64,000 nucleotides of DNA, from contig JAURLX010000021.1 of assembly GCA_030830965.1 (NCBI GenBank), positions 101,869 through 165,868 on the forward strand, given 5' to 3'. The DNA comes from Verrucomicrobiota bacterium. GTDB lineage: Bacteria; Verrucomicrobiota; Verrucomicrobiia; Opitutales; UBA953. The notes under the pieces were generated by a model that worked only from the letters and a program-made list of their open reading frames with translations, was not told the origin of the DNA and ran no database searches. This document shows, piece by piece, positions 9,408 through 18,611 of this stretch (the first letter of the stretch is position 1; every line of letters starts with the position of its first letter). The position numbers were made by a program, and so were the translations under genes.

Positions 9408-11375
9408 GTGCGACCGCGCCTGATCGCCTGCCTGCTGGCCTGGAGCGCCCTCTGCCCGGCCGCCCCTGTCTTCGAGGCGTCCGGTCAGGAGACGGAGATG
9501 CGTACGCTGGAGGCGATGAACACGCTCCATGCGAAGCGGTCGCCGGGCTACGCCGACTGCACGCTCTGGGACCGGTGGATGCCCCTGGCCATGCTCTGGC
9601 AGGACGAGGCCTCGGCCCGCGGCTACCGGGCTTCGCTGCAGCGCAAACGCATCGACCACGAGGGCTACGTGTCGATGCAGCAGCACCGCGGCATGGCCCA
9701 CGGCGACGGATGGCCCTTCCCCGCCTGGCAGCAGAGCACGGGCAAGGGCTTCCACTTCTCGACGCTCCACGAGTCGTGGGCGGTGCAGGCCTTCGAGCTC
9801 AGGCCGCTCGCCGACACCGCCGGCTTCGAGATCATCGGCGCGGAGACGCTCGGCATCGACCCCGAGCACGGCCTGCGCCTGCGCGCCACGGACGAGGTCG
9901 TCACGGTCGCCACGCCGTCCTTCCGCTGCGGCACGGTGGTCGCGCCCTTCGCCCGGGTGGAATGGTCCGCGCTCGGCCTGACTGCCGCCGGCACGCCCAC
10001 GGTATCCTGGCGGTACGACGGCGAGAAGGGCTGGGACGAGTCACGGGCGGCGCCCTTCCCTCCCCGCGCGGACGTGACGAGGACGGGCTTCGCCCACGTG
10101 CCGCTCTACCGCCAGAAGGGCTACGGCGGACTGCTCGCGGGGCTGCGGCTACGCTTCCCCGCGACGAAGGGCGCCGAACTTCGCATCAAGTCGGTCATCA
10201 CGGCGGTCGACACGCGCCATCCGATCACCAACGCCAACTTCCTGGAGGGCTGCGCGGACACCTTCGCCTGGACGGGCGACGTCGAGTTCCTCCGGAGCAA
10301 CCTCGCCCGCATGCGGCGCGCGCTGGAGTGGTCGCTCCGGGAGTTCCAGGTGCGCGAGCTCGGGCGCGTGCGCGTACCCTGGGTGGGCCACGACGGCCGC
10401 AGCGGGCTCGAGCGAGGCCCGGACGGCGCCACGCGCGCCCGCATCGGGCTCGGGGTCGGGAACAACTACTGGGACCTGCTGCCCTTCGGCGGAGACGACG
10501 CGCTGGCGACGGTCTACCAGTGGCATGCGGTCCGCCGCATGGCCGAGATCGAGGCCTGGGTCGCCTCACACAAGGACGCCGCGCTCCCCGCACCCGCACC
10601 AGGACTGGGCGCGGAGGACCTGACGAGGCTCGCGGACGAGGTGCGCGCCCGGGCCGGTGAATTCTTCTGGGACGCGACCAACGCCCGGCTCATCGGCTGG
10701 CGCGACCTCACGGGCCAGGCCCATGACCACGGGTTCGTGTTCCTCAACGAGGAGGCGGTCGCACTTGGCTTCACGACGGCCGCCCAGTCACGCTCGATCA
10801 TGGACTGGATCGACGGACGTCGCGTCGTCCAGGGCGACACCTCGCAAGGCGCCGACATCTTCCGCTGGCGCTTCGGGCCGCGCATGACCACGCGCCGCAA
10901 TGTCGAGGACTACGTCTGGGCCTGGGGGCGTCCGCAGTCGGTGCCCTGGGGCGGACAGGTCCAGGACGGCGGCGGGGTGCTCGGTTTCTCCTACTTCGAC
11001 CTGATGGCCCGCCTGCGGACCAACGGACCCGACGATGCCTGGCGACGGTTGAAGGAAATCAACGCCTGGTTCCGCGAGACGCAGGCCGAAGGCGGCTACC
11101 GCGCCTACTACGCCAAGGCCGGCCGCGGGAAGCTGCAGGGCGGCGGCACGGCGGGAGGTCTCGGGCTGGACCAGGAGTTCTTCGAGAGCGCGCTCTTGCC
11201 GACGATATTGGTGCACGGGTTCCTCGGCCTGAAGGCCCGACCGGAAGGGCTGCGATCGGAACCGCGCCTGCCCACGGGCTGGCCCTCGCTCACGGTACGC
11301 GGGGTGCTGCACGGCGGGGCGACCTACGACGTGACAGGCCGGGCCGACGGGACCAGCGAGATCGTCCGGCGCTGA
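9408..11375 (+). CDS. Putative secreted (alpha/alpha) toroid glycosidase
   Basis: A 655-residue protein starting at GTG 9408 with signal MRPRLIACLLAWSALCPA. A beta-rich segment lies at about 100-270, followed by repeated helical segments with aromatic/acidic motifs (NNYWDLLPFGGDDALATVY, EEAVALGFTTAAQSRSIM, EDYVWAWGRPQ) as in six-hairpin glycosidases such as GH15/65/78/95-like clans. The exact family was not recognised and the catalytic acids cannot be assigned safely. A late Gly-rich stretch (GGGTAGGLGLDQEFFE) and a small C-terminal beta domain close it. It stands alone, 21 bases from the convergent VWA operon end. Confidence 0.75.
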   Translation: MRPRLIACLLAWSALCPAAPVFEASGQETEMRTLEAMNTLHAKRSPGYADCTLWDRWMPLAMLWQDEASARGYRASLQRKRIDHEGYVSMQQHRGMAHGDGWPFPAWQQSTGKGFHFSTLHESWAVQAFELRPLADTAGFEIIGAETLGIDPEHGLRLRATDEVVTVATPSFRCGTVVAPFARVEWSALGLTAAGTPTVSWRYDGEKGWDESRAAPFPPRADVTRTGFAHVPLYRQKGYGGLLAGLRLRFPATKGAELRIKSVITAVDTRHPITNANFLEGCADTFAWTGDVEFLRSNLARMRRALEWSLREFQVRELGRVRVPWVGHDGRSGLERGPDGATRARIGLGVGNNYWDLLPFGGDDALATVYQWHAVRRMAEIEAWVASHKDAALPAPAPGLGAEDLTRLADEVRARAGEFFWDATNARLIGWRDLTGQAHDHGFVFLNEEAVALGFTTAAQSRSIMDWIDGRRVVQGDTSQGADIFRWRFGPRMTTRRNVEDYVWAWGRPQSVPWGGQVQDGGGVLGFSYFDLMARLRTNGPDDAWRRLKEINAWFRETQAEGGYRAYYAKAGRGKLQGGGTAGGLGLDQEFFESALLPTILVHGFLGLKARPEGLRSEPRLPTGWPSLTVRGVLHGGATYDVTGRADGTSEIVRR

Positions 11376-11396
11376 ACCCGGCCCCGAGCAGGCGCG

Positions 11397-12329
11397 TCAC
11401 CAGGGGGTGAAGCGGATGCCGAAGAACGCCAGCACCGCGGCCGCCAGCAGGCCAAGCCCCGCAAGGAGGAACGGCCCGAAATGATCGACCGTGCGGGGGC
11501 GCTTCTCGATCACGGCCACCTTCTTCATCTCGTCGATGCGCCCGAAAACGGAGGCCAGCGCCTCGGGGGTCACCGCATTGAAGGCCTCGCCCCCGCTCGA
11601 CCGGGCGATGCCGATGAGCGCGGGGTCGACGGGCGTGTCCGTCATGAACACGGCGAAGACGACGACCCCCTTCTCCCTGAGGTCGGCGATGATCGGCACA
11701 TCCTTGGGCGACTTGATGTCGGGGCTCTCGCCGTCCGTGATGAGGATGATCATGCGGTCGCCGGTCGGCCTCTCGGCCAGATGGGCGGCGGCCCCGGTCA
11801 GGGCGTTGCCGATGAACGTACCGCCCCAAAGCTCGTCCGGAAGGACGTTGGGCGCGATGAAGGGACGGGAGAGCATGATCGTCTCCGTATCCAGCGTAAG
11901 GGGTACCCAGTGGATGAAGTTGCGCGAGAAGATGGTGAGGCCGAACGCATCCCCTTCACGGTGACGCAGGAAGCGGCCCAGCGACTCCATGGCGGAGTCG
12001 AAACGGCTCCTCCGGCCCCGGGCCTGATCGCCGTGGGGCTCCCGCATGCTTCCCGAAGTATCCAGTACGACCTGGATGTTGGTGAGCTGCCGCTCGACCT
12101 CGGGGGGACGGAAGGAGACGGGGTGCGCGAGGAGCAGGATGGCCACGGCGAGCAGGCCAGCGGGCAGGCAGTTCGCGGTCTTCACCAGCCAGCGGAGCGG
12201 CAGGCCGCTCCCACTCCGGCCCCCGTCGTAGGGCATGGCGATCGGGCGGCCGGACCGGACCCACTCCCAGAAGACGAGCACGACCGGCACGGCCAGCAGG
12301 GCGAGAAGCTTCGGATGCAGGAAAGTCAT
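11397..12329 (-). CDS. VWA domain protein (BatA-like), last gene of MoxR operon
   Basis: A 310-residue membrane protein: N-terminal helices (8-25 and 52-70), a von Willebrand A domain with MIDAS motif D90-T-S92-G-S94, the threonine site in GGTFIGNAL and ITDGES, then a C-terminal helix (about 287-306). This is the BatA/Aerotolerance-type architecture, in which the VWA domain faces the periplasm. It overlaps the preceding gene by 4 bases (ATGA), so translation is coupled. By analogy with Bat and MoxR-VWA systems, it probably takes part in chaperone-like assembly or envelope stress resistance; the client is unknown. Confidence 0.9.
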   Translation of the reverse strand: MTFLHPKLLALLAVPVVLVFWEWVRSGRPIAMPYDGGRSGSGLPLRWLVKTANCLPAGLLAVAILLLAHPVSFRPPEVERQLTNIQVVLDTSGSMREPHGDQARGRRSRFDSAMESLGRFLRHREGDAFGLTIFSRNFIHWVPLTLDTETIMLSRPFIAPNVLPDELWGGTFIGNALTGAAAHLAERPTGDRMIILITDGESPDIKSPKDVPIIADLREKGVVVFAVFMTDTPVDPALIGIARSSGGEAFNAVTPEALASVFGRIDEMKKVAVIEKRPRTVDHFGPFLLAGLGLLAAAVLAFFGIRFTPW

Positions 12330-13165
12330 GGCCCGCGGACCTCCGTCGCGGCCGCCCCGGCCCGGATGATGTCGGCGATCTCCGCATCAGGCACGCCGGA
12401 GGACGGCCGGTGCGTCCAGCGCTGCAGCGTGATGAGCGGACCGCCCAGCCGGCCGTCGCGGGCGACGGCGGAGAGCGCCTCGGCCATCGGCGCCCCTTCG
12501 GGCACGAGGCCTGCGCGCCAAGCGCGGAGGAGAAGCATTTCGAGGCGGGCCTTCTGGGCGGAATCAAGGGCGCCGGACTCCAGCGCCGAAAGCAAGGCGA
12601 GCAGCTGCTCGGCCGGGGTGGGCGGCGGACGCACGGGGACGGGCGGCGGACGTCGCCGGCGGCCCCAGAACAGAAGCAGGAACAGCCAGACGATCCAGAG
12701 GACGCCGGCTGCGACGAGCTTGGCGACGTAGTGGCCCCCCACCTCGATGCCGATCTCCTCGGTCTCCTTGACGCGCACCTCCAGCTCCTTCGAGAGCTCG
12801 GGATCCCCGACGACCCTGAACGGCGGCAGGCCGGCGAGCGCCGAGCCGTCCTCGGGCGCAAGGTAGCCGACGAGGTCATGCTCGCCTTCACGGTTCACGA
12901 GGTACCGGACGTCGTAGACTCTGGCTCCCGGCGTCTCCGACACCTGGGCGATGCGGAGATTGATCGCGACGCCCTGCCGGAATGGCTTCACGGCCAGCCT
13001 GGGTCCGCCGTAGGTGATGATGGCGGCCTGCTCCACGCCGAGCGGCACCTTGAGGACGTCGTCCGTCCGCAGAATCCACCAAAGGAGGGCCGGTAGAGCG
13101 ACGACGAGGGCGATCCACGGACCGGAGCGGCGGAGGCCGGAGACGAGTGACATGCCGGAACTCAT
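12326..13165 (-). CDS. Two-helix membrane protein of MoxR/VWA operon
   Basis: A 279-residue protein with a helix at about 14-33, a periplasmic beta-rich domain (about 35-145), a second helix at about 149-168 (LVAAGVLWIVWLFLLLFW), a proline-rich linker (RRRRPPPVPVRPPPTP) and a helical cytoplasmic tail of about 100 residues. The position and topology match the DUF4381-like component found in many MoxR-DUF58-VWA operons, but the sequence was not recognised with confidence. It overlaps both neighbours by 4 bases. The cytoplasmic tail is a candidate contact for the MoxR ATPase; this is inference. Confidence 0.8.
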   Translation of the reverse strand: MSSGMSLVSGLRRSGPWIALVVALPALLWWILRTDDVLKVPLGVEQAAIITYGGPRLAVKPFRQGVAINLRIAQVSETPGARVYDVRYLVNREGEHDLVGYLAPEDGSALAGLPPFRVVGDPELSKELEVRVKETEEIGIEVGGHYVAKLVAAGVLWIVWLFLLLFWGRRRRPPPVPVRPPPTPAEQLLALLSALESGALDSAQKARLEMLLLRAWRAGLVPEGAPMAEALSAVARDGRLGGPLITLQRWTHRPSSGVPDAEIADIIRAGAAATEVRGP

Positions 13166-14025
13166 CGCGCGGTCCGGCCGACGAACCCGCGATTACGCAG
13201 GAAATGGGTGAGGCGGCCCAGGATCGGGCCGTCCGTCGGCAGATGCAGGTAATCGATCCCGAAGCGGCTGAGTTCGGCCTTCCAACCGGAAGCGTCCACG
13301 TGGCGACGCCCGCCGAGGCCGACGAAGGCCCGACCGGACTCCGACTCGACCCCGCGGATGATGCCCGCGCCGGGCAAACCCCGCTCGGCGGGATCCTCGA
13401 AGTGCAAAACGATGCAGTCATGCCGCTGGGCTAGGACCTGCAGCGCCGGGATGGCGCCGGGGTCATGGAGGTCGCTCAGGACGACGACTGTGGTGCGCCG
13501 GCCCAGGGACGGGGCCAGCCCGCGGACGCGGGCCGCCAGGGAGGTCGCCTCGGTGAAGTCGTGCCTGCGCAGCTGGTGCGACCACTCCATCACGACGTTG
13601 CGGGACAGGGTCGGGCGCACGTGCAGCTCGCGGGAGCCGCAGCCCAGCAGCCCGACGGGGGTGACCGACGACTGGGCCGCGAGCCCGATGCCGGCGGCCA
13701 CGCGCACCGCCCACGCGTACTTGCTCAAAGGCCGCGAGGTCACGCACATCGAGGCCGAGGAGTCCAGCAGCAGGTAGAGCGGGATCTGCCTGGTCTCCTT
13801 GAACTCCTTGACGTAAAGCCGGCCGAGACGGGCCGACACCTTCCAGTCGATGAACTTCACGGAGTCGCCCGCGACATAGGGGCGCGACTGCACGAACTCC
13901 ATCCCGGCGCCGTGGAACACGGAGTCACGCTGGCCGAAGTCCAGGCTGTCCGCGAGGCGCCGCACGGCGACCTCGAACTGCCGGCTGTCGACCGGGTCGT
14001 GAGGAAGTGTCCGTGTGGCGCGCAT
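13162..14025 (-). CDS. DUF58 domain protein
   Basis: A 287-residue soluble protein of the DUF58 family, a degenerate VWA-like fold. The signature stretch (SRPYVAGDSVKFIDWKVSAR, then LGRLYVKEF) is at about 49-80, and a MIDAS-like DSSASM follows at LYLLLDSSASMCV. DUF58 proteins are near-constant partners of MoxR ATPases and of VWA membrane proteins. The start lies 4 bases after the MoxR stop, and the end overlaps the next gene by 4 bases. Confidence 0.93.
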   Translation of the reverse strand: MRATRTLPHDPVDSRQFEVAVRRLADSLDFGQRDSVFHGAGMEFVQSRPYVAGDSVKFIDWKVSARLGRLYVKEFKETRQIPLYLLLDSSASMCVTSRPLSKYAWAVRVAAGIGLAAQSSVTPVGLLGCGSRELHVRPTLSRNVVMEWSHQLRRHDFTEATSLAARVRGLAPSLGRRTTVVVLSDLHDPGAIPALQVLAQRHDCIVLHFEDPAERGLPGAGIIRGVESESGRAFVGLGGRRHVDASGWKAELSRFGIDYLHLPTDGPILGRLTHFLRNRGFVGRTAR

Positions 14026-14029
14026 GCGC

Positions 14030-15025
14030 TCAGCCCAGCCCGGCGAGGATGGATTCGAGCACCTTGGCGCCGGTCTGTCCGGACGCCGCGGCCTCGTAGC
14101 TCACGCGGATGCGGTGCAGCACGACGTCCTCCGCCAAGTCGAAGATGTCCTCGGGGGTGACGTAGTCGCGCCCCCGGATGACCGCCCGGGCGCGGGCGGC
14201 GTTGACCAGCGCCAGGCCGGCGCGCGGGCTGCAGCCGAAGTCGAGGTCCTTGGACTCGCGCGTGCGGCGGACGAGTTCCACCGCGTGGCGCAGGAAGACC
14301 TCGCTCACATGGACGCCCTGCACGGCCTCCATCGCCGCGACAAGGTCGGCGGGGGAGCCGACGGGGCTGTCCTCGATCATGTCGAAGGCCGTCCGAGGCA
14401 CCGCGCCGCCGTCCTCCTTGCGAAGGCCCATGCCCAGCTGCCGCTGCAGGATGTCCTGCTCCTCGTCGCGGTCCGGGTAGCCGAGCCGGTGGAGCAGCAT
14501 GAAGCGGTCGAGCTGGGCCTCGGGCAGCTCGAAGGTGCCGGACTGCTCGACGGGGTTCTGCGTCGCGATGACGAGGAACGGGGTGGGCAGGCGCATGGTC
14601 TGGCCGCCGAGGGTGACCTTCCGCTCCTGCATCGCCTCCAGCATGGCGCCCTGCACCTTGGGGGACGCGCGGTTGATCTCGTCGGCGAGGAGCAGGTTGG
14701 TGAAGACCGGGCCGCGGTGGATGCGGAAATCGCCCGACTTCTGGTCGACGACCTCCGAGCCGACGATGTCGGAGGGGAGCATGTCGACCGTGAACTGGAT
14801 GCGCCGGAAGTCCAGGTGGATGGCCTTCGCGAGCGTGTTCACCAGCAGCGTCTTGGCCAGACCCGGCATGCCCTGGAGGAGCAGGTGGCCGCCCGTCAGG
14901 AGCGCGACCATGACGCGCTCGACGACGACGTCCTGGCCGACGACGACCTTGCCGACGCGGGTGCGCACATCGGCGACGAACTGGTGGGCGGCCCGGACGG
15001 CCGCGGAATCGGTGTGGGTGTTCAT
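14030..15025 (-). CDS. moxR: MoxR family AAA+ ATPase
   Basis: A 331-residue ATPase. The ATG at 15025 (MNTHTDSAAVRAAHQFVADV) is chosen because it gives the normal family length and lies 20 bases after the preceding stop; upstream ATGs would overlap that gene. Walker A is G52-MPGLAKT59, Walker B is LLLADEI (111-117), and sensor-like IATQNPVEQSGTFELPEAQLDRF follows in two pieces. MoxR ATPases act as chaperones that load metals or fold VWA-domain clients. Here it sits between a very large exported protein and the DUF58 gene, so those are the likely functional partners. Confidence 0.95.
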   Translation of the reverse strand: MNTHTDSAAVRAAHQFVADVRTRVGKVVVGQDVVVERVMVALLTGGHLLLQGMPGLAKTLLVNTLAKAIHLDFRRIQFTVDMLPSDIVGSEVVDQKSGDFRIHRGPVFTNLLLADEINRASPKVQGAMLEAMQERKVTLGGQTMRLPTPFLVIATQNPVEQSGTFELPEAQLDRFMLLHRLGYPDRDEEQDILQRQLGMGLRKEDGGAVPRTAFDMIEDSPVGSPADLVAAMEAVQGVHVSEVFLRHAVELVRRTRESKDLDFGCSPRAGLALVNAARARAVIRGRDYVTPEDIFDLAEDVVLHRIRVSYEAAASGQTGAKVLESILAGLG

Positions 15026-15045
15026 TGAATGAGGAATGCGGGGGT

Positions 15046-18000
15046 TCAGCGGAGCTGGCGGAGCCATTTCTCGGCCAGGGAACGAAGGTCGGCCTCCGAG
15101 AGCGTGGTCTGGCCGCCGAAGCACCCGGACTCCACGCGACCCACGTCCTCACGAAGCTCCTCCCGCTGGCGGGGGTCGAGCTTCACGAGCGGACTCGCGT
15201 CGAGCCGGCGCAGGAGCGCCACAACGGAGAAGCCGTCGAGAGCCGCAGGCATGCCGAAGACGTCGCGAGCCCGCGGGGCGCGGGGGGCGGCGGTACGTCT
15301 CCTGAGCCCCAGCCAGGCCAGGACCGCCAGCAGTGCGCCGCCAGGCGCGTAAAGCAGGAGGCCGGAGTCATCCACGGTCTCCGCCACCCGGCCCTGGCCG
15401 GGCGTCGCCTTCACGCGGTCGAGCACGATGGAGGGCTTCTGCAGGACCACCGGGTCGATGTCCTGATAGGTACGCCAGACGGCCGTCACGTCGGCCGACC
15501 TGGGCGCGGGGAAAGGCAGCTCCACCGGACGGTCGGAGGCGCGGATGGCATCCCCGTCCAGCGTGACGGACCACCGACGCTCGCTGCGGGGCGCGACGCT
15601 GTCGCCCCACGTGTTCAGCTCCTTGACCATCAGCGGGTCGATCACCGTCACCTGGCGTACCTTGGCGAGGCGCGCCAGCAGCCCGAGGTCGAGCAAGTCG
15701 TCCAGCTCGGGCACGAGACCGGAGGCCGTCGCGGCGACCTCCAGGCTGAGCGAGCCGTTGATCCCGTACTGCCGGGTGTCGAAGGTCTGGACGACCTCGA
15801 CCTTGGAGGCAGGACGAGGGGCCGCCTTGCCGGCGGCGACCTTGATCAGCGTCTCAGCGGAGACGGCGGGGACGGTGACCGGGCCGCTGAGGTCGATGAA
15901 CCGCAGGTCCATCTGCACGGGCGGGATCTTGTCGACGCTCGAATCCCTGGCCTTCACGAGCAGGTAGGCAAGGGGCGTCTCCTCCCACCCGGCCCGGGCG
16001 GAGGCGCGGGGCTTCACGTCCGGGGCGGCGAAGGTCGCGGAGCGGATCTCGAAGAAGGGCGAGAGGGCCTCGTTCAGCTTCTGCTCGAACTCGTCGCGCG
16101 GGCCCTGCGGCTCCGGGCCCTTGATCACCTGCGACCCGCGGCGTTTCGCACGCGCCGCCAAGGCGGCCGGGTCGTTGGAGAGATACTGGCCGAAGCGGGC
16201 GACCCGTCCCATCGCCTCGGTGTGCACGACGCTGACGAGGATGCCGAACTCCTGACCCGGCCCGACGACCCCGGGTCCGTCGACCCGTGTCTCGAGGCGG
16301 ACCTCGCCGAGCAGCTCGTCGAGGTAGTCCGCGCGCTTCTTCAGCCCGAGCGAGAACGGGTCGTCCTTCGTCACCACCAGCGTGCTGGCGAGGTAACGGT
16401 ACTTCAGGTCCTCGTGCATCGGGCTCGCGGTGTCGTTGAGACGTGCATTGAGGGTCTTCGCCAGCTGGCCCATGTGGACGGAGGCGAGCCTCCCGGGAAG
16501 GGCGAGGATGCCGGCGCGGATGCGGTCGAGGGCGGCGCGGTTCATCGGCTTGCCGAGGTTGACCTGGCCGTTCCCGCCGATGCCGAGCACCGCGTTGAAC
16601 CAGCCGAGGTAGGGGTCGATCGTCAGCTCGTTCGAGGGCAGGCGCACCGCCAGTCGGCCGTAGGCCTCGGCTGCGCGCTGGAAGTACTCCTGCGACTGGA
16701 GAGCCTTCTCCTTGGCGGTGAGGAGGCGGCGGGCGGGCTCGATGGGCGCCAGCTCCTGGAAGGTCTCGAAGTCGGCCCAGTCGTTGAGCACGACCGCCCC
16801 GAGGAGCGAGGCGCGATACTCGTCCGGCCGGCCTGCGCGCCATTCGTCGACGAGCTTCAGCAATGACCCGTAGCCCTCCGCGGCCATCGCGTAGGTCTGG
16901 GCCTCATTGCGCCTCGAGAGCGCCCCGCGTTGGACGTCGGTCCGTCGCCAGCGGTCGGCAAGGTTGACGTGCATGCGGCCAGCCAGCTGGAAGAAGAGCG
17001 TCTCGTCCATCCCGGCGACGGGACCGAACACGAGCTCGATGTGGGAGCGGCGGTAAGCCTCCGCGCTGCTGTAAGCCAGATCGAAGGCGCCCACGACCTT
17101 CGACTGGTCGCGCGGCGTGACACCGGCCTTGCGGAACAGCTCCATCATCCTCGCGAGGGACCCGATGTTGCGCTCCATCATCACGGGCGTGACCGGGATG
17201 CGGGCGTCCTCGGGCAGGCCGTAGCGAGTCCGGAGCTCCTGGGGCAGCTGCGGGTTATGGGCCTGGCCCCAGGCGACCAGGAAGTCCTCGGCCAGGGCCA
17301 CGCCGGCGGCGGGATGACGTCCGGCCAGCTCGACGATGCGGTCGGCGGCGAGCTCGAAGTTCGCGCTGAGGATGATCGCCCGGGAGAGACTGGCGTCGAA
17401 CCTGTCCCGCAGGCCGGCCGGCAGTGCCTGGAGCCATTTCCCGGCGGGGGCGAGCTGGAGGATCTCCTCCGGGTCGACATCGGCGGAGCCGCCGCGCGAG
17501 GCGCCGCGCCGGGGGCCGCCGGACTGTCGGCCGAAGGAGGACTCCACCTCGGTCATCCAGGACTCCGCCATCAGCACGAGCACCTGACCCCAGGGCTCGG
17601 CCGCCGCGTCGGCGTGCTCGGCGATGAGGCTGGCGAGCATCGACTGGGCGCGGAGGTTGTCGAGGCGCAGGGCGGCGGCCGCGTTCGACTCGCTCTGGAT
17701 CTTGCGGGAGAGCCCGGACACGACGCGCAGGGCGGACTCGGGCTGGGAGGCGATGAGCTCGGAGAAGGTGGAGCTGAGCACGGCGGGCGAGACGTGGGTG
17801 AGGACGCGGATCATCTCCCCCGCGGCCTTGCTCTTCTCCCAGTCGTTGGCGCGCCTCTCGGCGCGGAGGATCGCAACGTTGTCGTTCCAGATTCGGGAGA
17901 TCTGGTCGCGCTGCGCGATTTCGGTGGCTTGCTCGGCGGCCAGGAAGGCGGCGATCTCCTGCCTCAGGCCCTCGTCGGCGATCTTGTCGAGGTCGGCCCC

Positions 18001-18588
18001 TTCGGGCAGGTACTGCCTGGCGAGGTCGCGGAACCCTCCGGCGAGCAACACGCGGCCCGCGTCGAGACGGCGCCCGGGATCCTTGCCGCCGAGCCGCTCG
18101 GTGCCGCGGGAGAGACGCTCGGCAATCCAGAAGCTCTCGTTGGGCGGGACGACCTGACCGAGGATCTGGCCGATCTTGCGCAGCTCGACATCGCTGAGGG
18201 CGCCGGGGGCGGCGTCCGCGAGTGCGAAGATGTCGTCGAAGCGCAGGCCGCCCTTGGGGCGCTCGGCGAGGTCGGAAAGGATCTTGTCGAAGATCTCGCG
18301 GGCGAGCTGAGGCGGCAGCACAGACAGCTGGGCGCGGACCTCCGCCCAGTCGCCCAGCCGGAAGGCGGAGAGGAAGCGGGCGTCGGCCGAAGCGCGGGCG
18401 TCGGGCCGGGCCGACTTCTCCATGGCGGCGAAGACCTCGGCGAGATCCCGGGTGAAACGATGACGCAGCAGGCGCTCATACTGCTGCAGCGTCTTGGCGT
18501 CGAGCGGCGCGGGCTCGGACGGGGGCTGCTGCGCCGAGAGGGCGGCGGCGAAAAGCAGGGCGCACAGGGACGGGCGGAGGAATCGCAT
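15046..18588 (-). CDS. Giant exported protein of MoxR/VWA operon, unknown
   Basis: A 1180-residue protein with a signal peptide (MRFLRPSLCALLFAAALSAQ), a long periplasmic region, one membrane helix at about 1077-1095 (LLLYAPGGALLAVLAWLGL), then an 85-residue cytoplasmic tail with a Leu-rich helix near the end. The first 700 residues are strongly alpha-helical and look like helical repeats; 750-1070 is beta-rich, with extended segments such as RLETRVDGPGVVGPGQEFGI resembling the BatD-type beta domains. No family was recognised. It replaces the BatD-like slot of a Bat operon but is far larger. It lies between the KGV-repeat gene (23 bases) and moxR (20 bases). Confidence 0.85.
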   Translation of the reverse strand: MRFLRPSLCALLFAAALSAQQPPSEPAPLDAKTLQQYERLLRHRFTRDLAEVFAAMEKSARPDARASADARFLSAFRLGDWAEVRAQLSVLPPQLAREIFDKILSDLAERPKGGLRFDDIFALADAAPGALSDVELRKIGQILGQVVPPNESFWIAERLSRGTERLGGKDPGRRLDAGRVLLAGGFRDLARQYLPEGADLDKIADEGLRQEIAAFLAAEQATEIAQRDQISRIWNDNVAILRAERRANDWEKSKAAGEMIRVLTHVSPAVLSSTFSELIASQPESALRVVSGLSRKIQSESNAAAALRLDNLRAQSMLASLIAEHADAAAEPWGQVLVLMAESWMTEVESSFGRQSGGPRRGASRGGSADVDPEEILQLAPAGKWLQALPAGLRDRFDASLSRAIILSANFELAADRIVELAGRHPAAGVALAEDFLVAWGQAHNPQLPQELRTRYGLPEDARIPVTPVMMERNIGSLARMMELFRKAGVTPRDQSKVVGAFDLAYSSAEAYRRSHIELVFGPVAGMDETLFFQLAGRMHVNLADRWRRTDVQRGALSRRNEAQTYAMAAEGYGSLLKLVDEWRAGRPDEYRASLLGAVVLNDWADFETFQELAPIEPARRLLTAKEKALQSQEYFQRAAEAYGRLAVRLPSNELTIDPYLGWFNAVLGIGGNGQVNLGKPMNRAALDRIRAGILALPGRLASVHMGQLAKTLNARLNDTASPMHEDLKYRYLASTLVVTKDDPFSLGLKKRADYLDELLGEVRLETRVDGPGVVGPGQEFGILVSVVHTEAMGRVARFGQYLSNDPAALAARAKRRGSQVIKGPEPQGPRDEFEQKLNEALSPFFEIRSATFAAPDVKPRASARAGWEETPLAYLLVKARDSSVDKIPPVQMDLRFIDLSGPVTVPAVSAETLIKVAAGKAAPRPASKVEVVQTFDTRQYGINGSLSLEVAATASGLVPELDDLLDLGLLARLAKVRQVTVIDPLMVKELNTWGDSVAPRSERRWSVTLDGDAIRASDRPVELPFPAPRSADVTAVWRTYQDIDPVVLQKPSIVLDRVKATPGQGRVAETVDDSGLLLYAPGGALLAVLAWLGLRRRTAAPRAPRARDVFGMPAALDGFSVVALLRRLDASPLVKLDPRQREELREDVGRVESGCFGGQTTLSEADLRSLAEKWLRQLR

Positions 18589-18611
18589 GGAAGTGATGAC
18601 GGGGAAATGGT

